Notes: generated from the letters alone by a model not told the origin. A DNA stretch of 64,000 bases from Cryptomeria japonica (GCF_030272615.1 NC_081414.1:912771009-912835008), one strand, 5' to 3'; counted from the stretch's first letter, positions 11,911 through 24,432 are shown. Numbers and translations are program-made.

Positions 11911-12130
11911 TGTTTGATATCTACTCATATGAAATTCAGGGCATTTTGTTGTAAATTTATGTTGTTGTACGGGTTTTGAGAAACATTATTTTTTTGTGTA
12001 GGCCACAGGTTTTGGTCATTTTCAACGCCAAAACTCATGGAACAACAGCAAGGGAAAGCCAAAAAATAATAGAACACGCATGGGTTTGCAATTATTTTGG
12101 ATTTTCCCAACGTTGAGAGAAATTTTCAAC

Positions 12131-14981
12131 AATGGCACCCCGTCGAACAGCTAAGATTTGATTGGTTTGATTATTTTTGTTTGCATTTTAATTGAAGTAG
12201 GGTTTTTTAATTGATTTAAGTTTTTTTTTCATTAATTTGCTATCAGATTCTTCAACCAATCCCCAAAAACAAAATAGACAACAGAGACCTCCTCCTGCAC
12301 AAGCAACACAAGCAAACCTTGTAAACATTGCACATGCACAACAAGAAAACCCTCAAAATCCTCGAAATGTTGCTCCTCAACAACCACCGCCACCCCGAAA
12401 CCCTCCACGTCCTCCATTAGATCATGTAGATGCCACACAAGAGGATCGCATCAATTGCCTTACACAAAATAGTGCCCAAATTTCTATATTGGTGAATAGG
12501 TTGAGGTCCTCTAGGCTTGAGCACCACTCAACCTCGCCAAAACACTAGAAACAATTGCTAATAGTGAAAATGAGGTATCTAGGGAGGTTACGAAATGGGG
12601 TTCATGGAGGGATAGATGTCGAACATTTTATGCGGATGCGTTGTCATATGATCAAGTGAAAAAAAGGGCATAGGTAAAGCTGACATATGTTCTCTTTTCA
12701 CCGATCTTGTTACCAATAACAACCTAGAACTAAATAAGACTCGATTTCCTATACATTGGTGTGTTCATGCTAGGCTGAAAGAAGCTTTTTGGGATAGGTG
12801 GTATATGGTCTTTGACCAACCACCTTCTAATAATTGGGAGGTGCCTCTATATTTTTTGAGAAAGTTGTATTGTGATTTTATCCTTGGCGAGAAGGCGAAT
12901 TACTTTGACATCCGGCAATTTCAGGGTAGAGGGAGAGGCTCTACGTAGGATAGACCTGGGAGTCATAGGGTGGTAGAGCCACAACATAGGAGGCATACAA
13001 CTTCTAAACCCATGGTTCGTGTCACTGTCCCTATATTATTGAAGGATTCTGTGGAATTATAGACTCTTCAGACAACTGCATCATTGACTAATGTCATTGT
13101 TCAGCATGGCACACAGTTAGTCAAAGAAGATGATGTACCAACACCTGTGGAACCTCCTTCATCAGTGGCACCTCCTTCATCAGTAGCCCCTCCTTCATCA
13201 GTGTCACCTCATGCATCATTTGGCATGAGCCATCCCATTCAGCATATGTGCCCCACCTGCCAGGGTGTATATTCTGGTGTAGACACTGACGCGGATGAGG
13301 ATGGTTTGACATATCATTCATGTATATGTTGTGGAAGTAGATGCCATGCTTCCACTGTAGAGGATGTGGCCCTCATCGACAAACTAATCAATATGTTGTA
13401 CCCTCTCTATCAGGCACAGGTGCGTTTAATTTTGTTTATGACATGTTCTCAATTAAGTGACTAAATCTTATAAAAAGAAATGAATTTTTATTTTTAGAAC
13501 AATTTAAAGTGACATATAAATAAAATGCATTGCAAGGTACAGTAGGTGGTGGGAGTACACCACATACTTTTCAGTTGACTCCACGGTCACGAGTAGTTTT
13601 GCCACCAGAGGTAAAGATTTGTAAATTTGTTAAAAATATAATAATACATTGGTTTCAAAATATCTTTTGTTAATTATATGTATAATTACTTGGTGTTTTA
13701 TAAGGCTTATAAGTGGCTGAGATGTCCCAACTTGATGATATCACGCTTTCGGCCATTGACTTTGGCCAAGATAGCTATGCAGTACCATTTAGATTTATAT
13801 ATTTTTGACTTAAGTGATATATTAAATACATGTTCTATTCCCTTATGTTAATTTTTTTCTGTTAGTTTACCCCACCTACCTTGAGGACATCTCGTGTGAG
13901 AAAGCCATCCTCTAGCACTCTAAGGTAAAAAAAAGATATCCTCTCGGACTTCCAAACGACAGAAGGTAGTTCAGTACAATTTAAATTCATTTGTTGAAAT
14001 GTATTATGATTAAACATGTATATGTAGATATTGATAAATGCACTTAATTTATTTTTTCTATATACAGAAACATATGGGGTTTACAGAATTAATGAATGCA
14101 CCTGATGTCGATGAGGTTCAGCAGAGGGAATAGGTGATATCTTCATATTCACTTTGGATTGCATTCTTGCTTGTTCGAAATAACTAAGTCGTTTTATGTT
14201 TATATCATATGTTATCATTTTTCATACAGGAAATGGTAATAGTTGCATCAGATTCAACTAGGCCTCCTAAGGTTACAAGAGAGCTATACGAGGCTTCGGT
14301 GTAAATTTGTTCTACATATGTTAAAAATATTTGTTTTATCTAGTTTGTCAACAACTTTGGGTTTTTAACTTGTATAATTGTCTTTAACCTATTACAGGCC
14401 CCTTCCAAACTTCCTATTGTTATTCTAACATTCCATTTTAGTAGACGTCCTACACATATATTATGGGATCCAACACGACCAAGGGAAAAGGTATGTATGT
14501 CTTAGATCAACTCCTTTTCACTAAGTACACAACGGAGTTGAAACCCTCTAGTTAACTCCTTTTGGATCACTTACCATGGATATAGGAAATGGTCGTAATT
14601 GATTCATCTGTGACTTTGCCTCTTGTGATCACAGCACATCCATCTGAGGCTCTAGTATGCTTTAGTTTTTTAGTCTATTCATTTTTAGTTATTATGTGTT
14701 ATTTGACATATATGTTATTAACATGTATTAATGTTTTTTTACCAGTTACAACCCCCTTCAGGACATCCCATGGATCCTCAACCTCACCCAATTGCAGAAG
14801 GTAGAGATAAGGTAATCAAAATTTCAACGTCAAACAATTTAGAGTTCAATATTTAGTTATTTTGATGTTATATTGAGAAAATATATATGATTCGACATTT
14901 GAATTGTCCTTGTGTAGCCACCTGTAGAGCCACGTACTGCTTTGAAGAGGCTCAATTTTGATGATCTGACACAGTCATAGA
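12131..14981 (+). pseudogene. Putative multi-exon CACTA accessory gene
   Basis: A plus-strand series of exon-like blocks with GT...AG borders runs from an ATG at 12131 (MAPRRTAK, then a TGA) to a stop near 14979 (RTALKRLNFDDLTQS). Exon 2 follows TTGCTATCAG (12246) and is rich in Gln and Pro. A long block (about 12670-13430) reads IHWCVHARLKEAFWDRWYMV, then PPSSVAPPSSVAPPSS repeats, then a Cys-rich segment CPTCQG...YHSCICCGSRCH (about 13250-13350). Later micro-exons (for example near 13550, 13870, 14090, 14230, 14405, 14590, 14745, 14920) are each bounded by AG and GT. I do not recognise the protein. Its position, divergent from TNP2, suggests the second gene of the CACTA element. Several stops and frame changes break it. 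Confidence 0.5.
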
Positions 14982-15649
14982 TACCAATAGAGACATAGTT
15001 ATAGCTGTTGACTTTGACAAACATGGCACATGCCACATTTTGTAACTATTATTGATTTGGCATCCATGCCAGTTTTTGATATGTACACGATTATCGTTCA
15101 TTTTGATATATATGAAACTTTATATTCGATCCAATTTGTTCATTCATATATACGAAACTCAATGTTCTTGAAACTTAGTTATTTTCTATTGAAATGTTAT
15201 CAAACTTGTTTATTGTGTATATGTCTTGAAATGTGATCCAATTTTTTCATTACTTGTAACTCATATGGTGTATACTTTTAAACTATTTGTTGCTCATATT
15301 GTGTATACCCAAGTACCAACACCGATAATGTTGATATTGTGTATTTTAATTGAGTGAATTTTGTTTGGGTCCTTCGTGCATGAATAGATTGGAGTGAAGT
15401 TATTATTTCATAAACTCATGCTTATGGAGTGAAGTTCATCATTTCAAGAACCAATTAAGACAAGATTTGAGTGCACAAAGCAAATTTGAAATTTATCTAA
15501 GAATGAGTCATCTTAGGTAAATTTTTCATTTAAATTTTATTCCATAACAAGTCGGCCTTAGGGTAAGAGACACACCTATTCATCCAAATCGCCTATAAAA
15601 GAAAAGTTGAAGCAATCATTTTAACATCAAAACAAACCAATTATCTCTT
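14982..15649. other. AT-rich spacer, nothing recognised
   Basis: No coding, LTR or repeat signal is visible between the accessory gene and the satellite-like array. Confidence 0.5.
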
Positions 15650-17184
15650 CTTTTGTCAAAAACTGTCAATGAGAGATGGAAAAATAGTGTATCTTTCATT
15701 CTTCTCGTCGTGGGAATGAACCGTCAGTGCGAGCGCATCCAGGTGGTCGGGTTTACACCAAGTGTGCCTTTGTCTTGCTCCCCAAGATGTCTAATCATTC
15801 TGAGCCACCTCATACTGATGTTTTCACTTGAGTGCTGGTCAAACTTTGACATTGCATAACTCAGAGACCGTGGCACTTATGGATGATCTGTGTGAACCTA
15901 TGGGCTCATGTTGTCACTTCCTGAAAAATCCTCTCTCGGTTTCTTACAACTCGATTCCATTTTCTTGTGGTGAGATTTTTTCTATCGCATCAAAAACCAT
16001 CAATGAGAAGTGGTAAAATAGTGCATCTTACGTTCTGTTCATCATGGGAATGAATTGTCAGCACGAGCGCGTCTGGGTGGTCGGTCTAATTCTAGGTGTG
16101 CCATTTTCTCACTCCCCAAGATGTCTGATCATTTTGAGCCACTTCGTAGCTACGTTTTCCCTTGAGTGCTCAAAGTGCAAAAAAATGGTCAAACTTTAAC
16201 ATCACGTAACTCGAAGAATATGGTACTTATGGATGATCTGTTTTAACATATGGGGTCATTTTGTCTCTTCCTAAAAAAGTTCTCTCTCAGTTTTAGACAA
16301 CTCGATTCCCTTTTCTTGTGGTGAAATTTTTTCTGTCGCATCAAAAACTGTTAGTGAGAGGTGGCAAAATAGTGCATCTTTCGTTATGTTCGTCATGGGA
16401 ATGAACTGTCAACGTGAGTGCATTCGGGTGGTCAAGTTTACACTAGGTGTGCCCTTATCTTTCTCCCCAAGATGTCTAATCATTCTGAGTCACCTCGTAG
16501 TGACGTTTTACCTCGAGTGCTCAAAGTGGAAAAAATGATCAAACTTTGACATCGCATAACTCGGATATCGTGGCACTTATGGATGATCCGTTTGAACCTG
16601 TGGGGTCATTTTGTCATTTCCTAAAAAAGCCTCTCTCATTTTCGGACAACTCGGTTCCTTTTTCTTGTAGTGAGATTCTTTTTATTGCATTAAAAAATAT
16701 CAATGAGAGGTGGCAAAATAGTGCATCTTTCATTCTTCTTGTCGTGGGAACAAAACGTCAGTGTGAGCACATCTGGGTGGTCGGATTTATGCTATATGTG
16801 TCCTTGTCTCTCACTTCCCAAGATGTCTAATCATTCTGAGCCACCTCATAGCGACGTTTTCCCTTGAGTGCTCAAAGTGGAAAAAACAATCAAACTTTGA
16901 CATCACATAACTCGGAGACCGTGGAACTTATGGACGATCTGTTTGAACCTATGGGTTTGTGTTGTCTCTTCCTAAAAAAGCCCCACACAATTTTAGACAA
17001 CTCAATTTCATTTTCTTGTGGTAATATTTTTCTATTGCATCAAAAACCGTCAGTGAGAGGTGGCAAAATAGTGCATCTTTCATTCTACTCATCATGGGAA
17101 TGAACCGTCAGCGCGAGCGCATCTGGGTGGTTGGGTTTACTCTAGGTGTTCTCTTTTCTCACTCCCCAAGATGTCTGATCATTC
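15650..17184 (+). repeat. Satellite-like tandem array, left part (about 350-bp unit)
   Basis: About 4.4 copies lie head to tail. Landmark GAGAGRTGG occurs at 15671, 16005 (GAGAAGTGG), 16356, 16705 and 17055, giving spacings of 334, 351, 349 and 350 bp. Conserved blocks are TCAAAGTGGAAAAAATGGTC, TGGCACTTATGGATGATC, TTTTCTTGTGGTGA and CACCTCGTAGCGACGTTTT. The array is cut at 17184 by a 4.39-kb insertion and resumes at 21571 at the matching point of the unit. Open frames inside it come from the repeat and match no family I know. Confidence 0.93.
17180..17184. other. Target-site duplication of the 4.39-kb insertion, left copy
   Basis: CATTC here corresponds to CATTT at 21571-21575. The array sequence runs continuously across when one copy is removed. 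Confidence 0.75.
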
Positions 17185-20100
17185 TGTGAGGCCCTACCCT
17201 GACTCATCCTGACATTTATGTTATTTTCATATTGAGACTATTATGGATGCTTTATTTTATGCATTATGGATTTAGAACTTATATGATTCCATGATTTGGA
17301 TCACATTGACGTATATTGATGCTTCATTTTTATGCATTATGAATATGAAACTTTATATGTTGCTAGAATAGAATTACTTTGAAATGATGTATGTCATTAT
17401 TGGATTTGTAGGAATTCATTTTGATGATAGAAATAGGATGCTTATCATATGAATGGTTCAATTTTGAGGATTCTGATAATTGCTTATGTGGAATCAAATT
17501 GGAATATATGAGATATTGATTTATTATTGTCAATTGTATGAGTGTTTGATGTGTAATGGAATTCATGTGTTTAATTATATATTTGTGATTATTTGGAATT
17601 ACTAATGTGTTAATTGAGATGCACAGGAAAATTATCCGTGTGACCATGGAAATAATATGGAGAACCAAACCTAGACCTATGTGCGTTTGTTAAGCCAAGG
17701 GTTGTCTATTTGGAGAGACAACACCTCGTTTGTATTGTATTTTATTTGTGAAAGTAAATGATGCATGTGTGTTAAATTGATTTTATTAATTTGTGTAATC
17801 CTACAAGAGACAAATTCCATGTGTGATTTTTATATTGTATTTTATTGTGTCACTTGACACATGTGCTGATTAGTGTCATTGATTTTGACTTGTCTCTTGG
17901 AGGGAGTTTTGTTTCTACCAAAGCCATTCAAACATATGAGTGTGGTCCCAAATTTGCCTTGGGTAGGGATTCTTGGGGGTGGTCAACTCAGGTTTGACCC
18001 GTAGGTTAACTTCAGTTGGGTTTCTAAGGGGTCAAATGGACTCCTAGGGTCATTTTTAGGGATTTTCCAAAGGTCCAAAGGGTATACCTATGGGTTAGGG
18101 TATTTTTAAACATGTGACTACTCCCATGTGACTGTTTAGTCGCCTCAAAAAGTGGTTTTCCCAAGGTGAGCGAAAATTCAACTTAGAAGGTTCCTCCTAG
18201 GATAGACAACCTTCCATTTTGGTGTCAGACTCTCTTCCCCATCCTCTCTTACCTTTTCTCTTTCCAGTTTTAGCAACATGTAAGAGGTTGGGAAGAACAA
18301 CCAATGGGAATTCTCACCTTACCCAAGGGGTTGGGAAGAGTGAGAGAGGCCTTCTTAGGCAAGGATTAGGGACTTAGTGAGTAATCACCCACTCTCCATT
18401 GTTGGAGATTATGCAATTTTTAAAAGAATACTTGTAGGATAGAATCTTTGGTGAAGTATTGGTGGAGAGTTTGTGTGGATTTGGGCTGCTCATCCCCAAC
18501 TAAGTCTATCAAACCTTTCGGCAGATTAAGGTTGGTTCTTACTTCTTTTTAGTTATGTTGTATATGTTTGTTTGGAAAAATGCTTGTATAAAAACGATGT
18601 GTATAGGTATTTTGCTTTGTAGAAGAAAGATGTAATTTTCCTTCCTTTGTTCTTTTTATGTTTTCTTGTATTGGGAGTGTCCAAGGCCTTCTACTCTTGG
18701 GAGAGTAGAATGGTATTGGGTTGGAAGAAGTATGACAGCCTTGGGTGAGAGGCTCTCCTTATGGAGAGTGATCTCAAGGGTGTTCTTTGTGACCCTTGTT
18801 GCATAGCCTTGTGTATGGATTTGGGGGTCATAAGGGGAGAAGATATGGCTTATATGCCTTTGGGGGGCATAAGGGTGTGGAGATGTATTTTGTTGTATTT
18901 TGGTTGCCATGAGGTGGCTTGAGTTGTTCCATGCTTGCAGTCTCCCCAATGGTATTTGGTCCACTTCCACCCGTGGAAAAATCATCACAAGTTGTGGTGA
19001 AAGTGTAGCTTGGGTTGGGAAAATGTATGTTGAGTGTTTGCCCCTTTGTTGTTGTGGTTGTTTGTTTGTGACCCGTCTAGTGCTTGGTTCTCCAAGTTCG
19101 GGGGTGGCTTCTAGTAAGCCTAGGCTGGGAGGTGAGCACTCCATGGTCAAGCCTTTTTACTCTATTTGCAGGTTGCTTGGGATGGGAAGGAAAAAAAGAA
19201 GAAATTAGCTGTTGTTTTTATGTTGCAGAAAAGATTCAAAAAAAAAGTTGTATTTATTATTGTAGAATTGTAAAGAAAAAGCCAATGATGTATTTATTTT
19301 TCCAAAAGTAAAGAAATGCTTGTATTTTTATTCATAGTTCTCATTCAATGGAAACGAGAATTCTAGTACGGTTTTCAAACCCATTTGTAATGATATTTAC
19401 ATTGTATTTTAATATGCTTAAAGAAATGCATTTTTCTATTTGGTTATTTTTGCCAAAAAAAAAAAAAAATGGAATATATGAGCTTGTATTAAGACCTTCA
19501 TTTACAAAAAGAAAAGATAAATTTGTTTGCATTCATGTTGTTTTAGTGTAGAGTTCATTTATTTCCTTATGTAAGTAAACTTATGAAAAAAACGGAATAG
19601 CATGCACATAGGCCTTAATGCTTAATACAACTATAAATTTGGTGGAATAGTTTTTAATATATTTTACTTTAAGTTGTTCTTTTAAATGTTTCCTAGACTA
19701 ATATAGTTGTTGTTATAGTTTATTACTTTATTTTATTTAATTAATTGTAGGAATATGAAACTAATTAGTGATACGTTCTAAAGTTAGCATCTTAGTTTTC
19801 CAAAAGAAAAATATATAAATTAGAGCTAGCTGTAAAAAAAAGATTACTGCATTCTGTCATTTATTTACTGCAGAAAATGTATTTAGTATTAAGAAGTCAT
19901 CTATTTCCAAAAGTTAGCATTAGATAGAAGAAAAAGAAAAGGAGTGTAATGCTTTATAAAAAAAAGAATCTACTAGCTTGTTGTTTGTGATTTAATTAAA
20001 AAGGAATAGTTTTCAGATTTGTCTTAAGAAATGAAAATATAGTTTATCTCTAAATCCCTTTTTATACATTTTAAATCTTGCAACGAAAAAAAAAAAAAAA

Positions 20101-20210
20101 AGGCCTCCTCATCTATTTCTTGCTGCTAATTTTCTTTATTAGTATCCTGCATATTTTATTAAGTTGATATAAAGAAATAAATAAATAAACTAAAATTTTA
20201 TGTGTGCTTA

Positions 20211-20236
20211 TATATATATATATATATATATATATT
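20211..20236. repeat. (TA)n microsatellite
   Basis: An uninterrupted TATATA run of about 25 bp occurs inside the 4.39-kb insertion. Confidence 0.9.
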
Positions 20237-20282
20237 TGAATTTATTTATTTTAAACAAAAAAAAAAATTATAAAATAATTGT

Positions 20283-20640
20283 TGCAGACCGAGGGGAGGG
20301 CCAAGAAACCCTACCCTGTCGGTTTGGCCTCCCTTACGCCTTGCGAGTGCCACAGTGAGCGGACACCGCTCGCTGTGGGTCATCCGCAGTGGGCAAGGCG
20401 AAGCCCGCCACTGCGGCGACCCCCGACGGCGGTGACCACCACTGTGGTAACCCGCAGTGGGCGGCAGCCACCACTGTGGTAACTCGCAATGGGCGGCAGC
20501 CGCCACTGTTAGTGGATGACGGCCGCTCCCTGCTGGGTACCGCAATGGCCGCCACTTTGGCTCCCCTTCCCTTTGTAGCGTGCTCAGCCTCCGCCACCAT
20601 GAGCGCCTAGACCTCCTCCGCCTCTCCCCCTTCGACTCTG
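20283..20640. repeat. GC-rich island with CGCAGTGGGC / CCACTGTGGTAAC repeats
   Basis: A sharply bounded GC- and CpG-rich block sits in AT-rich DNA. CGCAGTGGGC or close variants recur at about 20385, 20452 and 20487, and CCACTGTGGTAAC at about 20430 and 20470; some are in inverted arrangement with GCCCGCCACTGCG (about 20405). Frames are open on both strands only because stops are rare in GC-rich DNA. It could be the promoter/U3-like part of a large LTR. Confidence 0.7.
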
Positions 20641-21570
20641 CCAAAAATAAAACCTAGGCCACTACCTGCACAATCACACACACACAGAGCACTACAAAAA
20701 AAAAAATGAAACACACACATACACAAGCCCTAACCCAATTTTCAAGTTAGGGCAAAACACATAGATAAATTATATAAAAAAAAGAATCATGTGTGTGGGT
20801 TGAATGAAAAGTTAGGGTTAACATAGAGATTTTAGATTCTTTTAAAAAAAAGAGAGAGAAATAGAAAAGAAAAGGGGGATACCCATTCAAATTTTGAATA
20901 GGGTTTTCCCCATCCCTTTAACTTAATAACATATGATTGTTTTGTTTTAATAAAAGAACTTTGCCTCCTTCATATATATATATATACACACTAGGTATAC
21001 ATCTACCTATAGATATATATATTTATGCATAATTGTATATTTATATATATGAACAAATAATATCTAATTTTTAGATTTATAGATTTAAGTACATATTTTT
21101 ATTTGATGCATTAAATTTAAATTCTTTGGAGATTGACCTCTAGGGAGTTATAGTGATTTATTTGTAAGTCAAGATGGCCCCCTTTAAATTGAATTTATTA
21201 GGCATTTTAATTAATGGTAATTTTGCCTTATAGTTTTATTTAATCTAAGAGTTAGGGCAAATTAATTTAAACCCTAGGCAATTAAAGGACTATTTGAAAT
21301 TTAAAATATCTCTTATCAATTAATTAGAGATTTTTGTTAAGTGAGTTTAATTATTTATTAATTGGGAGATAATAATAATTCTTTTGGGAGAATTATTATC
21401 CCGCTTTTCACTTAGATTATTTTTCGCCTAATTGTTTTAGTTGTTAGGTTTACTCAAACATAGTTAAGACTAAACTTGTTTTGCATTATTTTAGTAAGTT
21501 AGTTGTACTAGGTTAAGTATTTTTAAAAAAATAAATTATTCCATTTGTGCCCAAAAGTTTGGGCATGACA

Positions 21571-22569
21571 CATTTCGAGCTACCTCGTAGCGACGTTTTC
21601 CCTTAAGCGCTCAAAGTGGAAAAAATGGTCAAACTTTGACATCGCGTAAGTCAAAGACCGTGGCACTTATGGATGATCCATTTAAACCTATGGAATCATG
21701 TTGTCCCTTTCTAAAAAATCCTCTCTCGGTTTTGGACAACTCGATTCCAGTTTCTTGTGGTGATATTTTTTTTGTTGCATCAAAAACCGTCAATGAGAGG
21801 TGCCAAAATAGTGCATCTTTCGATCTGCTCATCGTGGGAATGAACTGTCAATGTGAGTGTGTCTGGGTGTCCAGGTTTACGCTAGGTGTTCCCTTGTCTC
21901 ACTTCCCAAGACGTCTGATCATTCTGAGCCACCTCATAGCGACATTTTCCCTTAAGCGCTCAAAGTGGAAAAAAGGTCAAACTTTGACGTCATATAACTC
22001 GCAGATCATGGCACCTATGGATGATCTGTTTGAACCTATGGGGTCATTTTGTCTCTGCCTACAAAATTCTCTCTCTTTTTTGGACAACTCAATTCCATTT
22101 TCTTGTGGTGAGATTTTTTCTATTGCATAAAAAATCGTTAGTGTGAGGTGGCAAAATAGTGCATCTTTCGTTCTGCTCGTCGTGGGAACAAACCGTCAGT
22201 GCATCTGGGTGGTTGGTTTTATGCTAGGTGTGCCCTTGTCTTTCTCCCCAAGATGTCTGATCGCTTCAAGCCACCTAGTAGCAATTTTTTCCCTTGAGCG
22301 CTCAAAGTGGAAAAAATGGTCAAACTTGGACGTCGCGTAACTCAGAGACCATGGCACTTATGGATGATTTGTTTGAACCTATGGGGTCATGTTGTTTCTT
22401 TCTAAAAGGGCCTCTCTCAGTTTTCGACAAGTCGGTTATGTTTTCTTGTGGTGATATTTTTCTATCGCATAAAAAACTATCAGTGAAAGGTGGCAAAATA
22501 GTGCATCTTTTGTTCTTCTTGTCATGGGAATGAACCGTGTATGCAAGCGCATCCAGATGGTTGGGTTTC
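21571..22569 (+). repeat. Satellite-like tandem array, right part
   Basis: The array resumes inside a unit with TTTCGAGCTACCTCGTAGCG and continues for about three units (landmark at 21795, 22143, 22485; spacings about 348 and 342 bp). It ends near 22569 with GATGGTTGGGTTT. Here the unit length is close to a multiple of three, so a frame stays open across unit borders (21636-22130). The frame has no recognisable domain. Confidence 0.92.
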
Positions 22570-23388
22570 TCACCAATCAAACTCCAATCATCCAATACTA
22601 GGTTTCTCACCCTTTCACACCTTGTCTCAATGCACTCTCAAGGCATCACCCAACCACTCAAATGGGGTTTTCAACTTCAACGGCTTAACCAAACATAACT
22701 CAGGGGTTTAACACACCTATGACACCCTGACACAAGGTTTGACATTTCCAAGTTGATTGGTTCACTTCCCAATACACAAAACTACACTTAGTTGGCTTAT
22801 TCCTACTAGCCCTTCAAATCGGGTAATTCAACAATAACTCAAAACTTTCCTCAGAACACTTGGAAAAAAAATTGCATATTCATATACCCATTCGCAATTT
22901 ATTTAACATATATCAAAATCAAACAATTATTTATAATCAAATAGTACAAATTTATAATCAAATGGTACAAATTTGGGCTCTCAAAATTTGCAAATCAACC
23001 CCATGGACACTTTCATATATAAAATTTGGCATCTAATATAAACGATCAAGTTAATTACTATTTATATTTACAAAATTTTGCATCTAAATATGCAAATTAC
23101 AACTCATTGTTTTTAATACAAAAATTAGCATCTAGATATGCACATTACAACTCATTGTTTATTTTTTATACAAAATTTAGCATCTAGATATGCACATTAC
23201 AACTCATTGATATTTTTATATATAGAATTTGGCATCTACATATGCACTTTACATCTCATATGCATGTTACAACTCATATACATGTAGAGTACATCCAAAA
23301 AAGCGAAGTTACAACGTTTCACAAAAGATATATACAAAATTGTCAAAATTATTCTACCATATTGTAGAATTATTCTTCTAGATGGCCC
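22570..23388. repeat. AT-rich DNA with an approximately 58-bp tandem repeat at 23015-23285
   Basis: The left part has no identified content. From about 23015, four or five diverged copies of ACAAAATTTAGCATCTAGATATGCACATTACAACTCATTG-like sequence follow one another at about 55-60 bp. This lies just downstream of the C-terminus of the transposase-like pseudogene and may be its terminal region. Confidence 0.7.
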
Positions 23389-23505
23389 AAAATCAATCAA
23401 GTGAACCTTCTAGATCAAATATAACCCTTAGTGTCTCAAGTATTGCCTCGTGGTCAGATTCATGAACTTTCCACAAATCCTTGTTAAGAGGTCTCAATAC
23501 AAATT
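23389..23505 (-). pseudogene. C-terminal end of the transposase-like gene, separated by the Tat insertion
   Basis: The minus strand reads CQFVLRPLNKDLWKVHESDH then EAILETLRVIF...EGSLD and a stop near 23389. It lies directly against the Tat element's TSD and continues the reading of the gene at 38098-40879 (TWLRRYRCC at the other border), in a frame shifted by one base. The match is by junction logic: removal of the 14.6-kb element and one TSD brings the two pieces together. Confidence 0.65.
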
Positions 23506-23510
23506 GACAC

Positions 23511-24284
23511 TGTATATGGTGAAAATGGATAACAATAATAACAATATTGAAAGGCTAAATGAATCCAACCACCGAACCCTAGCCTAACAATGAACAAAGA
23601 TCCACCATAACATATGAAGATTACCTAAGACAATGCAAATAAAATGAAATCACAAAGATTATACCATCACATGCCCAATAGGGTTTTGATCTCCATTCTT
23701 CCTATCTCCATTGATCTTGCTTGATATATTTGCTCTCAGATTTTTGTATGCACAAGAGCTCAACAAAGAACGGAATGTGGTTGCAAGTAGGATCGTAGCG
23801 TAGCCAATTGATCAAGTAGTTAGCATGTCTCATTAGGGTTTGACAATGAAGAAAGCATCTTCTTAAATAGAAGACACAATAGGAAATGGAGGGTTAAGAT
23901 TGAGAGGTGTAAAAAGAGAGGTCGGCTAGGATTAGAGGGTAGGTAAAAGAAATACCAAAATAATGAAAGAGGTAGGTAGTGTAGGAATTAAGAGATGAAT
24001 GACATGTGTCATGTGTAGAAAAAGATAATGAATTAATTAAATAAAGATTTATTTAATTAATAGAAGAAGTAGGACAATTAAATAAATAAAATATTAATTT
24101 AATTTAGGAAAGGGATAATTTAAATAAATAAATGTATTTATTTAAATGAGAAATAAGGCTAGAAGAGGATAAATGAATTAATTAAATAAATAAAAATTTA
24201 TTTAATTAATAGAAGAATTAAGCTTAGATAATTAAATAAATAAAATATTTATTTAATTAGACATGACAATTTTAGGTGTCTACA
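23511..24284 (-). repeat. Tat element 3' LTR
   Basis: On the minus strand it begins TGTAGACACCTAAAATTG and ends ...CCATATACA. It differs from the 5' LTR at about four of 774 positions. AT-rich TTTATTTAATTAAT-like repeats occupy its minus-strand 5' half. Confidence 0.96.
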
Positions 24285-24299
24285 TTTTGCCCCTCTTTG
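24285..24299 (-). promoter_or_regulatory. Polypurine tract of the Tat element
   Basis: On the minus strand AAAGAGGGGCAAAA directly abuts the 3' LTR. This is the expected position and composition for the plus-strand DNA primer in reverse transcription. Confidence 0.85.
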
Positions 24300-24383
24300 A
24301 GACAATGCGGCTTGTCGCGTTGTTTCAAAGAAGATAAGATGAACTGATACAGAGTTGCCCCAGAATGGGAATGATATGCCCCC

Positions 24384-24432
24384 TCGAGAGATTGGATGAA
24401 AATGTCTGAAAAAAATGCAGACAATCTCTCGA
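24384..24432. repeat. Nested inverted repeat near the polypurine tract
   Basis: CGAGAGAT pairs with ATCTCTCG, enclosing TGTCTG paired with CAGACA. It could fold in RNA from either strand. Function unknown. Confidence 0.6.

Larger units (their letters stand above)
4613..14981. mobile_element. CACTA (En/Spm) transposon remains, coding part
   Basis: This interval holds the recognisable coding content of a CACTA element. A multi-exon transposase gene lies on the minus strand (about 11910 down to 4613), and a multi-exon accessory gene lies on the plus strand (about 12131 to 14981). The two are divergent across a short AT-rich gap at about 11930-12130. Neither a CACTA terminal inverted repeat nor a 3-bp TSD could be placed with confidence, so these limits mark coding content rather than the element ends. 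The transposase has several stops and is split by a solo LTR, so the element is not autonomous now. Confidence 0.7.
17185..21570. mobile_element. 4.39-kb TG...CA insertion (probable large solo LTR)
   Basis: This block interrupts the tandem array with a 5-bp TSD (CATTC/CATTT). It starts TGTGAGGCCC and ends GGGCATGACA, so its tips are short imperfect inverted repeats of LTR type. No gag, RT or integrase is visible. The longest frame (164 codons, minus strand, 19150-18656) lacks motifs. Features include a GC-rich island at 20283-20640, (TA)n at 20211-20236 and poly-A/T runs. The best reading is a solo LTR of a large LTR element, possibly read on the minus strand, or a non-coding LARD-type element. 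Its internal partner is not in this window. Confidence 0.65.

Noticed and set aside
13084-13464. Stand-alone 126-codon gene
   Set aside because: It is better explained as one exon of the larger plus-strand accessory gene: it ends by reading through a donor-like border and starts without a good ATG context.
18656-19150. 164-codon minus-strand frame in the 4.39-kb insertion
   Set aside because: No motif, low complexity, and composition matches the surrounding non-coding LTR-like DNA.
20246-20644. Open frames of 60-130 codons in the GC-rich island
   Set aside because: Several frames are open at once because stops are rare in GC-rich DNA; the translations are repeats of the CGCAGTGGGC motif.
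15653-22533. Open frames in the 350-bp array
   Set aside because: They recur because the unit repeats; stops differ between units and no family resemblance is seen.
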